In this document: in pieces, positions 1 to 5,722 of the stretch | Position numbering within the stretch: position 1 is the first letter of the stretch | Layout: each line of letters begins with the position of its first letter | Assembly (NCBI GenBank): GCA_025350985.1 | Contig: JANXWU010000454.1 | Coordinates: 1-6,660 of the forward strand | Direction: 5' to 3' | Length of the DNA stretch: 6,660 nt | DNA from: Spartobacteria bacterium | GTDB taxonomy: Bacteria > Verrucomicrobiota > Verrucomicrobiia > Chthoniobacterales > Chthoniobacteraceae | Notes under the pieces: generated by a model | Databases searched by the model: none | Seen by the model: only the letters and a program-made list of their open reading frames with translations | Told to the model about the DNA's origin: nothing | Made by a program: the position numbers and the translations under genes

Positions 1-1
1 G

Positions 2-652
2 CAGATCGGCGCGGCGGCGAAGCTCTTCGGCGCGATGTTCAAGCTCTTCGTCGCGCGCGACTGCTCGCAGATCGAGGTGAACCCGCTCGTCGTCACCAAG
101 ACCGGCGAACTGCTCGCGCTCGATGCCAAATTCAACTTCGACGACAACGCGCTCTACCGGCAGCCCGACATCGTGGCGATGCGCGACAAGAGCGAGGAAG
201 ACCCGCGCGAAGTCGCCGCCTCCGAGTTCAGCCTTAACTACATCGGCCTCGACGGAAACATCGCCTGCCTCGTCAACGGCGCGGGCCTCGCGATGGCGAC
301 GATGGACATCATCCAGCACTACGGCGGCGCGCCGGCAAACTTCCTCGACGTCGGCGGCGGCGCCAGCAAGGAGCAGGTGAGCGCGGCGTTCAAAATCATC
401 CTCAGCGATCCGCGCGTGCAGGGGATTTTGGTGAACATTTTTGGCGGCATCATGGACTGCAACGTGATCGCGACGGGCATCGTCGCCGCCGCGCGCGAGA
501 CGGGTTTAAAGATTCCGCTCGTCGTCCGGCTCGAAGGCAACAACGTCGCCGCCGGCAAGGAGACGCTGAAGGAAAGCGGGCTCGCGCTCACCAGCGCCGA
601 CGACCTCGACGATGCGGCCCGGAAGATTGTGGCGGCGGTGAAGGCGGGGTAG
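2..652 (+). CDS. sucC: Succinyl-CoA synthetase (ADP-forming) beta subunit, 3' part
   Basis: Beta subunit of succinyl-CoA synthetase, which with SucD interconverts succinyl-CoA + ADP + Pi and succinate + CoA + ATP in the cytoplasm (TCA cycle). The gene enters from the left edge; 216 codons remain and, against the roughly 388-residue E. coli protein, about 170 residues (most of the ATP-grasp part) lie outside. The fragment opens at the end of the ATP-grasp domain: QIEVNPLVV contains the Mg-nucleotide Asn (codon 80-82) and LDAK the metal-binding Asp (codon 122-124), 14 residues apart as in E. coli Asn199/Asp213. The C-terminal ligase domain follows, with [28 protein letters not shown] and [14 protein letters not shown]. 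The ATG at base 35 is internal, not the start. The gene ends with TAG and is followed at once by the cassette that separates it from sucD. Identification is very secure. Confidence 0.97.
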   Translation, partial: QIGAAAKLFGAMFKLFVARDCSQIEVNPLVVTKTGELLALDAKFNFDDNALYRQPDIVAMRDKSEEDPREVAASEFSLNYIGLDGNIACLVNGAGLAMATMDIIQHYGGAPANFLDVGGGASKEQVSAAFKIILSDPRVQGILVNIFGGIMDCNVIATGIVAAARETGLKIPLVVRLEGNNVAAGKETLKESGLALTSADDLDDAARKIVAAVKAG

Positions 653-661
653 TTGTCGAAA

Positions 662-898
662 ATGAAGATGAGTCATGGTCTCGACGTTTTCCAACTCTCC
701 GCCGCGCTGCTCCAGCCTTGCGACGTGGAAGTCACCGCTGCGGAGTGGCGCGCGGCGGAAGCGGAAGGCTGGGACATGTCGCTCGTCATGGACTCGCTGC
801 GCAAGCCGGTGCCGCAGCGGATGCACGAACACCGGATGGCGCTCGCGCAGGCTGAATCGTTGCGCGCGACCTTCGTTCACGGACATGGCGCAGCTTGA
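662..898 (+). CDS. Small hypothetical protein upstream of a nucleotidyltransferase
   Basis: A 78-residue protein that I do not recognise. It is mostly helical and charged, with a central [12 protein letters not shown] segment, then MDSLRKPVP and a C-terminal helix rich in Ala, Glu and Arg. There is no signal peptide, membrane segment or recognisable metal or DNA-binding motif. The start is uncertain: a TTG at 653 and an ATG at 668 share the frame, and none has a clear ribosome binding site. It lies 9 nt after the sucC stop, and its last 14 nt overlap the start of the nucleotidyltransferase gene, which suggests translational coupling. By position it resembles the small partner gene often found beside minimal nucleotidyltransferases, but nothing in its sequence shows an antitoxin role. 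That it is coding rests on the overlap and on protein-like composition. Confidence 0.6.
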   Translation: MKMSHGLDVFQLSAALLQPCDVEVTAAEWRAAEAEGWDMSLVMDSLRKPVPQRMHEHRMALAQAESLRATFVHGHGAA

Positions 899-1376
899 GC
901 AACTGATCGAGCGGCTGGTCCGGCACGAAATCGAGTTCGTGCTCGTGGGCGGCTATGCGGCGATGCTGTATGGCGTGAGTCTCCTGACGCGCGACATCGA
1001 TGTTTGCGTCCCGTTCACCCGCGAAAATCTGGAAAAAATTCACGCCGCTTTCGCGGACGCACATCCGTATCACCGCGATACAATGAACCAGCGTCCTTTT
1101 GAAATTTCCCCAGGCTTTGAACAACGATTGCGGAATCTTTACCTTGCGACTGATGACGGACAAATCGATTTGCTGGGCGAAGTTTTGGGCGTCGGAGAAT
1201 TCGCAAAAGTCCATGCGGCAAGCGTCGAAGCGGTGGCTTCGTTCGGAAAATATCGCGTGCTGAACATCGACGCGCTCATCGCGGCCAAGGAAGCCATGGG
1301 CCGTGATCGCGACAAAGCAGCCGTCATCCAACTCCGCGGCATTCGCACTGCGGCCCAACTGAAAACACAGCCATGA
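885..1376 (+). CDS. Minimal nucleotidyltransferase-fold protein (AbiEii/DUF6036-like)
   Basis: A 163-residue protein of the DNA polymerase beta-type nucleotidyltransferase superfamily. The signature is clear: residues 18-30 read FVLVGGYAAMLYG, followed by TRDIDVCV at 35-42 with the two metal-binding aspartates D37 and D39. A likely third carboxylate is D95 in GQIDLLGEV. The C-terminal LIAAKEAMGRDRDK (131-144) matches the Lys/Gly-Arg/Asp motif that closes many proteins of this group. Family members transfer nucleotides to tRNA, protein or small molecules; some are toxins (AbiEii, MNT systems), others are of unknown use, and the substrate cannot be read here. I chose the ATG at 885 because the fold begins directly after it; in-frame starts further upstream would run through the preceding gene. 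The gene overlaps its upstream neighbour by 14 nt and the downstream one by 4 nt. Its middle (about 1020-1240) is visibly more A+T-rich than the flanks, hinting at acquisition. Confidence 0.85.
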   Translation: MAQLEQLIERLVRHEIEFVLVGGYAAMLYGVSLLTRDIDVCVPFTRENLEKIHAAFADAHPYHRDTMNQRPFEISPGFEQRLRNLYLATDDGQIDLLGEVLGVGEFAKVHAASVEAVASFGKYRVLNIDALIAAKEAMGRDRDKAAVIQLRGIRTAAQLKTQP

Positions 1377-1744
1377 TCCAAGTCCACGAAATCGCCTTTT
1401 CCTGTTACGCCGTCACCGACATGGCGCGGGCCCGCGCTTTTTATGAGGGCGTGCTCGGTTTGAAACCGGGCACGGTCACCGAGACCGCGCATGGCCACTG
1501 GGTGGAATACGAAATCGGCGCGCACACGCTCGCGCTCGGCAGTGCCGAGGGCTGGAAGCCGAGCGCGGACGGCTGCTCGGTGGCGCTCGAGGTCGGGGAT
1601 TTCGACGAGGCGATCCGGGTGTTGAAAGAGAAGGAAGTGAAGTTCCGCGTCGAGCCAATGCCGACGCCGGTCTGCCACATGGCGATGGTTTTCGATCCCG
1701 ACGGCAACTCGCTCTGCATCCACAAACGCCGCGCCTCGCACTAG
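1373..1744 (+). CDS. VOC-superfamily (glyoxalase/bleomycin-resistance fold) protein
   Basis: A 123-residue protein with the paired beta-alpha-beta-beta-beta layout of the vicinal oxygen chelate superfamily. The first module has VTDMARARAFYEGVLGL (residues 14-30), the typical D-x(6)-FY...LG signature. The second ends in FDPDGNSLCIH (107-117), the DPDGN turn. Family members include glyoxalase I, dioxygenases, epimerases and antibiotic-binding proteins; the substrate here is unknown. The usual metal ligands are not all in place: the position normally held by the first His, seven residues before D16, is F9, and the Glu usually found after DPDGN is C115. H5, E45/E47, H102 and H117 could serve instead, or the protein may bind a ligand without metal catalysis. 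Its ATG overlaps the nucleotidyltransferase stop as ATGA, so translation is probably coupled. It is the last gene of the run that starts with sucC. Confidence 0.88.
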   Translation: MIQVHEIAFSCYAVTDMARARAFYEGVLGLKPGTVTETAHGHWVEYEIGAHTLALGSAEGWKPSADGCSVALEVGDFDEAIRVLKEKEVKFRVEPMPTPVCHMAMVFDPDGNSLCIHKRRASH

Positions 1745-1774
1745 AGTTTAACCCGTTGTGAAAGGCTCATTTTC

Positions 1775-1867
1775 ATCCACAGATTGCGCAGATTTACACA
1801 GATTTTGTTTTACCGGGAGCAGTCGGCGCTTTTTAAAAATCTGCGCAAATCTGTGCAATCTGTGGAT
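1775..1867. repeat. Large palindrome built on a CAGATT motif in the spacer before sucD
   Basis: Two 32-nt arms, 1775-1806 and 1836-1867, are reverse complements apart from three mismatches and flank a 29-nt loop. Each arm carries three CAGATT units spaced 9-10 nt (left arm: 1780, 1789, 1799), so the element is both palindromic and internally repetitive. One mismatch would be a G-U pair in + strand RNA. It fills most of the 184-nt spacer between the VOC gene and sucD. Similar ATCCACAGATT palindromes are, from general knowledge, dispersed in many environmental bacterial genomes. It could end or attenuate the upstream transcript, although no T-run follows the right arm. No protein gene fits in this spacer. 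Confidence 0.85.
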
Positions 1868-1928
1868 TACCCTCCTGCTTCAATCCCGTTTTCAAGTCGA
1901 GTGAACAGAACGTAATTTTTTCTCACCA

Positions 1929-2834
1929 ATGTCCATCCTCGTTGACTCCAACACGCGCATCCTGGTCCAAGGCATCACCGGCGACTTCGGCTCGCGGCAC
2001 GCGAAACTTTCACTCGACTACGGCACGCAACTCGTCGCCGGCGTCACGCCCGGAAAAGGTGGGCAGGTGTTCGAGCACGGCGGACATAAGGTGCCGATTT
2101 TCGACACCGTTTCCGATGCGGCAAAACAAACCGGCGCAACGGTGGCCGTCGTGTTTGTCCCACCGCCATTTGCCGCCGACGCGATTCTCGAAGGCGTCGA
2201 TGCCGGACTCTCGCTTGTCGTCGCGATTACCGAAGGCATCCCCGTCAACGACATGGTGAAAGTCAAAGCGGCGATGCGCGGCAGCAAGACCCGGCTGATC
2301 GGCCCGAATTGCCCCGGCCTCGTCACGCCCGGCACCGGCAAGGATTCACACGGCGGCTGCCGCATCGGCATCGCGCCGGGATACATTCACAAGCGCGGCA
2401 ACATCGGCGTCGTCTCGCGCAGCGGCACGCTCACTTACGAAGCGGTGTGGCAACTCACGACGCGCGGTTACGGGCAATCGACGTGCGTCGGCATCGGCGG
2501 CGACCCGGTCAATGGCACTTCGCATCGCGACGTGTTGGAAATGTTCAACGACGATCCCGAAACCGAGGGCATCATCATGATCGGCGAAATCGGCGGCACC
2601 GCTGAAGAGGAAGCTGCCGAGTGGGCGAAGGCGCATTGCAAAAAACCAATCGCCGGATTCATCGCCGGAGCCACCGCGCCGCCGGGCCGCCGGATGGGTC
2701 ACGCGGGTGCGATTGTCTCGGGAGGAAAAGGCACGGCCGCGGCGAAAATCGAGGCCATGGAAGCGGCAGGCATCGCCGTCGCGCGCACGCCCTCGACGAT
2801 GGCGGACACGTTGATTGCACTGCTGAAAAAGTAG
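1929..2834 (+). CDS. sucD: Succinyl-CoA synthetase (ADP-forming) alpha subunit
   Basis: Alpha subunit of succinyl-CoA synthetase, which binds CoA and carries the phosphohistidine intermediate. The 301-residue protein aligns throughout with E. coli SucD (289 aa). An N-terminal Rossmann-type CoA-binding domain has [14 protein letters not shown] (15-28) and VTPGKGG (39-45). [11 protein letters not shown] (125-135) and [13 protein letters not shown] (161-173) follow, then GEIGG with E220 and the active-site loop [11 protein letters not shown], whose phosphorylated histidine is H258 (codon 2700-2702), equivalent to E. coli His246. A short insertion of about 7 residues lies after TPG (residues 136-143), with a smaller one near 47-54; together they account for most of the 12 extra residues. 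The ATG at 1929 matches the family N-terminus ([10 protein letters not shown]) although no Shine-Dalgarno sequence precedes it. The partner sucC is 1.28 kb upstream instead of adjacent, so sucD may need its own promoter in the 1745-1928 spacer. Confidence 0.98.
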   Translation: MSILVDSNTRILVQGITGDFGSRHAKLSLDYGTQLVAGVTPGKGGQVFEHGGHKVPIFDTVSDAAKQTGATVAVVFVPPPFAADAILEGVDAGLSLVVAITEGIPVNDMVKVKAAMRGSKTRLIGPNCPGLVTPGTGKDSHGGCRIGIAPGYIHKRGNIGVVSRSGTLTYEAVWQLTTRGYGQSTCVGIGGDPVNGTSHRDVLEMFNDDPETEGIIMIGEIGGTAEEEAAEWAKAHCKKPIAGFIAGATAPPGRRMGHAGAIVSGGKGTAAAKIEAMEAAGIAVARTPSTMADTLIALLKK

Positions 2835-2903
2835 CGGAAAAGGCGGTGTGGATGGACGCTGAGTTGTCGGCGCGCACGAAAAACTTCGGTCGTGTATCAG
2901 TGT

Positions 2904-3064
2904 AAAAACCGCGTGTCATTCTGAGCGCAGTGAAGTTCGCCACCAGCGAACGAAACGGAGTCGAAGAATCTCTTGCACTTCCCCGGCAAGCGGCACGCCG
3001 AAAGGGTTCAAGAGATTCTTCGACTCCGCCAAGCTTCGCTCAGAATGACAGATGGCGTTTTTTT
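2904..3064. repeat. Imperfect inverted-repeat element, copy 1 (long arm left)
   Basis: A large hairpin-forming element in the 321-nt spacer between sucD and citrate synthase. The long left arm is 2914-2975 and the short right arm 3009-3050. The ends (TGTCATTCTGAGCG with its complement) and inner parts (GGAGTCGAAGAATCTCTTG with its complement) pair, while about 20 nt in the left arm are unpaired and contain a small stem-loop of their own (GTTCGC...GCGAAC). The central loop is 2976-3008. A run of five A precedes the element (2904-2908) and seven T follow it (3058-3064), so its transcript looks like an intrinsic terminator on either strand. It may end sucD transcription. It carries no transposase and matches a second copy at 5508-5666 in the opposite orientation. 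The rest of the spacer (2835-2903 and 3065-3155) shows nothing I recognise. Confidence 0.88.
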
Positions 3065-3155
3065 AAACTGATTCACCACCAAAACTTTCCGCCGCTTGCG
3101 TGGCTGAAGTGCTTTGTCTAACGTCTGCTTTTTCCAAACCGAACACCACGCCACT

Positions 3156-4280
3156 ATGCCTGTCATCTCCAGAGGACTCGAAGGAATCATCGCCGCTGAA
3201 ACTCGCATCGGCGACGTGCGCGGCGACATCGGCCAGCTCATTTATTGCGGCTACGACATCAACGAACTCGCAGGCAAGGCGACCTACGAAGAGGTTATCC
3301 ATTTGCTGTGGCACGGACGTTTGCCTAATCGCCGCGAGCTTGGAAAGCTGACCGAGGCGCTGCGCGCCGAGCGAGAGATTCCGCAGGGCGTGATCGACCT
3401 TATTCAAACCGCGCCGAAGACCGCCGCGCCCATCGACGTGATGCGGACGGCGGTGTCGATGCTCGGGTGTTATCCGACGGTGCGCCACGATCTCGACATG
3501 CCGGAAAATCAGGCGATTGCGATCAAACTCGTCGCCCAAATTGGCATCATCGCCGCGTGGTTTCACCGCGCGCGCCAAGGCGAAGCGCTCACTCCGATTC
3601 GCAAAGATTTGAGCGAGGCGGGACATTTTCTGTGGTTGATGAGTGGCGAGGAACCAAGCGCCGACGCGACCCGGACGCTGGACGTGGCTTTTGTGCTGCA
3701 CGCGGAGCATGGTTTCAATGCGAGCACGTTCACCGCGCGCGTGGTTTCCTCGACTCTCAGCGACATGTACTCGGCGATCAGCGCGGCGATTGGCGCGCTG
3801 AAAGGCCCGCTGCACGGCGGCGCGAACGAAGGCGTGATCCACATGCTGCAAGAAATCGGCTCGCTCGAAAAAGTCGATCAATGGGTTGAGGACGCGCTCG
3901 CGCAGAAAAAGAAAATCATGGGCATTGGCCATCGCGTTTACAAAGTGCTCGACCCACGCGCCCCGCACTTGAAGGCGATGGGAATCAAGCTCTCGAACGA
4001 ACTCGGCGAGCCGAAATGGATTCAGATGTCGGAGCGGATTGCTTCGATCATGAAGGACAAAAAAGGGCTGAACGCGAACGTCGATTTTTATTCGGCGACG
4101 GTCTATTACTCGCTCGGGATTCCGACGGATTTGTTCACCCCGATTTTTGCCATCGCGCGGATGAGTGGGTGGACGGCGCACGTCTTGGAGCAACTCGCGG
4201 ACAACCGCCTTTTCCGCCCGCTCAGTGAATACGTCGGACCGGAGCCGGGGAAAAAGTTCGTGCCGATCGCGGAGCGATAG
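3156..4280 (+). CDS. gltA: Citrate synthase (short, type II-like form)
   Basis: Condenses acetyl-CoA and oxaloacetate to citrate, the entry step of the TCA cycle, in the cytoplasm. The 374-residue length matches the short citrate synthases of Gram-positives, archaea and many other bacteria and lacks the extra N-terminal domain of the NADH-regulated E. coli type. The N-terminus MPVISRGLEGIIAAET and GQLIYCGYDINELA are family hallmarks. The catalytic triad is visible: H220 in GPLHGGANEG (codon 3813-3815), H259 in GIGHRVYKVLDPRAPHLK (3930-3932) and D310 in NVDFYS (4083-4085). RMSGWTAHVLEQ follows near the C-terminus. A TTG at 3114 would add 14 residues that do not look like the family, so the ATG at 3156 is preferred; no Shine-Dalgarno sequence precedes either. 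The short form is shared with 2-methylcitrate synthase (PrpC), which sequence alone does not fully exclude, but no prp genes are nearby and sucD is just upstream. Confidence 0.95.
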   Translation: MPVISRGLEGIIAAETRIGDVRGDIGQLIYCGYDINELAGKATYEEVIHLLWHGRLPNRRELGKLTEALRAEREIPQGVIDLIQTAPKTAAPIDVMRTAVSMLGCYPTVRHDLDMPENQAIAIKLVAQIGIIAAWFHRARQGEALTPIRKDLSEAGHFLWLMSGEEPSADATRTLDVAFVLHAEHGFNASTFTARVVSSTLSDMYSAISAAIGALKGPLHGGANEGVIHMLQEIGSLEKVDQWVEDALAQKKKIMGIGHRVYKVLDPRAPHLKAMGIKLSNELGEPKWIQMSERIASIMKDKKGLNANVDFYSATVYYSLGIPTDLFTPIFAIARMSGWTAHVLEQLADNRLFRPLSEYVGPEPGKKFVPIAER

Positions 4281-4289
4281 CTGCGGGAA

Positions 4290-4490
4290 ATGGACGAACA
4301 CACATTGCGTTGGGCCGCGCCTGATGAGGTCGTTCGTCTTGCCAAAGAAAACGGATTCTCCACGGCGGAAATCGTGCGGATCGTGAGCGGATGTGTTCCG
4401 TATCGCGAAGCGCTGAAGATCGCGCGCGACTACGCGCCACTGCTGGAAATTTCCGTGTCGGAATTTATGGAACTTCGCAAGAACGACTGA
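4290..4490 (+). CDS. Small hypothetical protein downstream of citrate synthase
   Basis: A 66-residue protein I cannot assign to a family. It is predicted by eye to be largely helical and soluble, with no signal peptide or membrane segment; the sequence runs through AAPDEVVRLAKENG, FSTAEIVRIVSG and ISVSEFMELRKND. The start lies 9 nt after the citrate synthase stop, preceded by GCGGGAA, a weak purine-rich stretch too close to the ATG to be a good ribosome binding site. Close spacing and shared strand suggest co-transcription with citrate synthase. It ends 6 nt from the stop of the convergent small gene on the - strand, leaving no room for a conventional terminator. Coding status is supported by position, codon pattern and the absence of a competing gene, but not by homology. 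Confidence 0.65.
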   Translation: MDEHTLRWAAPDEVVRLAKENGFSTAEIVRIVSGCVPYREALKIARDYAPLLEISVSEFMELRKND

Positions 4491-4496
4491 GCGCGT

Positions 4497-4679
4497 TCAA
4501 ATTTCCTTCAGTCGCGCGATCGTGTCTTCGCTGTAGCCCTGTTTCCGCAAAAGCGCTTCGTCGATTTTTCCGTTTTCGTGGAGCATTTTTTCCTTCACTG
4601 CCTTCAAGAGCCGATCCGAAGCTTGCAGACTCGCTCGCGAGTATTTCTGCTTTTTCGAAGTGGCCGCGCTGGTGATCAT
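4497..4679 (-). CDS. Small basic hypothetical protein downstream of the RsuA-type gene
   Basis: A 60-residue Lys-rich protein of unknown function. The N-terminus MITSAATSKKQKYSRASLQA is basic and Ser/Thr-rich; the rest reads as two or three helices (SDRLLKAVKEKML, KIDEALLRKQG, SEDTIARLKEI). The closing segment, a turn followed by SEDTIARLKEI, looks like a small helical docking or helix-turn-helix-like unit, which is weak inference. It starts 22 nt beyond the stop of the RsuA-type gene on the same strand, so the two are probably co-transcribed. No Shine-Dalgarno sequence precedes its ATG; the upstream bases are A/T-rich. It converges on the 66-aa gene with a 6-nt gap. Confidence 0.6.
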   Translation of the reverse strand: MITSAATSKKQKYSRASLQASDRLLKAVKEKMLHENGKIDEALLRKQGYSEDTIARLKEI

Positions 4680-4701
4680 CGCAAAAAATATAACGGACTT
4701 T

Positions 4702-5409
4702 TTATGGGTTGCACAGCTTTTCGGGAAGCGGGAGCAGCCGCCACGCGTCAGGTTTCAAATCGCCCAACTCATATGTGCCAAAGCGGCTGCGGTGCAGCTT
4801 CACGACGTGCCAGCCTTGGTTGGCGAACATGCGTTTTACTTGATGGTAAAGGCCTTCCATCAACTCCAAGCGCGCCTCGCGAGGGCCGATGATTTCAAGC
4901 TTCGCGGGCCGGCAAGGTTTGGCTTCGCCTTGCAAAAGCAAATCGCCTGAAGCGAAGACCGCGATGAGACTTGATTCAAGGTCTCGGTCGAGAGTGACCT
5001 CATAAATTTTCGGAACTTTGTGCTTGGGCGAAGTCCAGCGCTGCACCAGTTCGCCCGCATCGGTGACGAGCAAAACGCCCGTGGTGTCCTTGTCCAGGCG
5101 CCCGATGGTTGTCACGGGCGGATTTCTTTTTAACCAGCGCGCCGGGAGCAAATCGTAAATCGTTGGGCCTTCGCTGGCATCGTGCGAGCAGACGAAGCCC
5201 GCGGGTTTGTGCAGCAGCGCGAGGATGCCGTCGGGCAGTTCGATGGGCTCGCCATCGACGCGCACTTTTTCCAGCGGGACTTTTTCATCGGCAGATTTGG
5301 CCGGCGCACCGTCAAGCGTCACGCGTCCCGCGCGAATCCACTCCCGCGCTTCACTGCGGCTGCAATAGCCGTAGCGCGAGAGGATTTGATCGAGGCGTCG
5401 CGCGGACAT
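4702..5409 (-). CDS. rsuA: 16S rRNA pseudouridine synthase, RsuA type
   Basis: Pseudouridine synthase of the RsuA/RluB/E/F group; E. coli RsuA (231 aa) makes pseudouridine 516 in 16S rRNA. The 235-residue protein begins with an S4 RNA-binding domain (about 3-50: RRLDQILSRYGYCSRSEARE and GRVTLDG) followed by the catalytic domain. Motif I is LLHKPAGFVCSHD (65-77), motif II is GRLDKDTTGVLLVTDAG (103-119) with the catalytic Asp D106 (codon at 5094-5092), and EGLYHQVKRMFANQGWHVVKLHR (from 185) is the C-terminal signature. The FVCSHD, TSPKHK and EGLYHQVKRMFA segments fit RsuA better than RluB, RluE or RluF, but the exact target uridine is inferred. The ATG at 5409 is chosen because the S4 domain starts directly after it; a GTG 36 nt upstream is in frame but would add non-conserved residues. 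It is divergent from the phosphorylase gene. Confidence 0.9.
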   Translation of the reverse strand: MSARRLDQILSRYGYCSRSEAREWIRAGRVTLDGAPAKSADEKVPLEKVRVDGEPIELPDGILALLHKPAGFVCSHDASEGPTIYDLLPARWLKRNPPVTTIGRLDKDTTGVLLVTDAGELVQRWTSPKHKVPKIYEVTLDRDLESSLIAVFASGDLLLQGEAKPCRPAKLEIIGPREARLELMEGLYHQVKRMFANQGWHVVKLHRSRFGTYELGDLKPDAWRLLPLPEKLCNP

Positions 5410-5507
5410 CGGCTGGAAGATGTGCGCGGAGAGCCGCCGGGCGCACGCGCTTTTTTTAGAATAAATCGCCGGGAGCGCAGGGGAAATGTTTGCCGTCGCC
5501 TAGTTTG
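5410..5507 (-). other. Upstream region of the RsuA-type gene
   Basis: No gene is seen here. On the - strand a weak -10-like TATTCT lies at 5463-5458, with a poor -35-like TTTCCC at 5486-5481 (17-nt spacer), giving a candidate start about 45 nt before the ATG. Between them and the gene is a G+C-rich 6-bp stem (5422-5427 with 5441-5446) beside a run of seven T on the + strand (5451-5457). On the + strand this resembles a terminator, but no + strand gene leads into it, so a 5'-leader hairpin or chance is more likely. No Shine-Dalgarno sequence is seen before the ATG. Promoter assignment is weak. Confidence 0.25.
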
Positions 5508-5666
5508 AAAAACAGCGTGTCATTCTGAGCGAAGCGCAGCGGAGTCGAAGAATCTCTTGAACCATCACTGGGCGAGTCGCTGCACGGGGCATTGCATGAG
5601 ATTCTTCGACTGCGTTCCGTTCGCTGGGGCGAACTCCACTTCGCTCAGAATGACACGAGAATTTTT
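5508..5666. repeat. Imperfect inverted-repeat element, copy 2 (long arm right)
   Basis: A second copy of the element at 2904-3064, inverted with respect to it. The short left arm is 5518-5559 and the long right arm 5595-5655; the reverse complement of the right arm matches the long arm of copy 1 closely, including the extra segment with GTTCGC and GCGAAC. The loop is 5560-5594, and its reverse complement also resembles the loop of copy 1, so the two are homologous along their whole length and not only at the arms. A run of five A (5508-5512) precedes and five T (5662-5666) follow. It sits between the divergent RsuA-type and phosphorylase genes. Any open frame read through it is not a gene. 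Confidence 0.88.
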
Positions 5667-5722
5667 GACTAAGCCACTGCCGCAAAGTTTGTTTGCTTGC
5701 CACGCGGACTTCGGGTCATAAA
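5665..5722 (+). promoter_or_regulatory. Weak candidate promoter for the phosphorylase gene
   Basis: TTGACT at 5665-5670 matches five of six consensus -35 bases and is followed after 17 nt by TTTGTT (5688-5693), a poor -10. An alternative is TTGCTT (5693-5698) with CATAAA (5717-5722) at 18-nt spacing. Both are tentative; what favours a promoter here is mainly that the gene is divergent from its neighbour and must start transcription in this interval. Confidence 0.22.

Noticed and set aside
675..884. N-terminal extension of the nucleotidyltransferase from an ATG at 675
   Set aside because: The added residues are Arg/Ser/Cys-rich, lie on another frame of the upstream small gene, and precede the natural start of the fold.
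1139..1741. A 200-codon open frame on the - strand opposite the nucleotidyltransferase and VOC genes
   Set aside because: Low-complexity, Arg-rich translation without motifs, covering two well-supported + strand genes.
1775..1867. CRISPR-like reading of the CAGATT repeats
   Set aside because: The units are 6 nt at 9-10 nt spacing and arranged as one palindrome; there are no spacers of CRISPR size and no cas genes.
2930..3121. A 63-codon open frame on the + strand before citrate synthase
   Set aside because: It is a read-through of the inverted-repeat element; its SERNGVEES-type translation is produced by the repeat itself.
3114..3155. TTG start adding 14 residues to citrate synthase
   Set aside because: The extension is unlike the family, whereas the ATG at 3156 gives the expected RGLEGIIAAET N-terminus.
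3063..4301. A 412-codon open frame on the - strand opposite citrate synthase
   Set aside because: It is rich in Arg and His with no family motif, and is the antisense of a gene with a full catalytic triad; long antisense frames are expected in G+C-rich DNA.
5422..5457. Stem plus seven T resembling a + strand intrinsic terminator
   Set aside because: The stem is only 6 bp with a 4-nt gap to the T-run, and no + strand transcript is expected to arrive here; kept only as a note on the RsuA-type leader.
5500..5703. A 67-codon open frame on the - strand between the RsuA-type and phosphorylase genes
   Set aside because: Again it is translation of the repeat element (copy 2), showing the same SERNAVEES-type peptide as copy 1.
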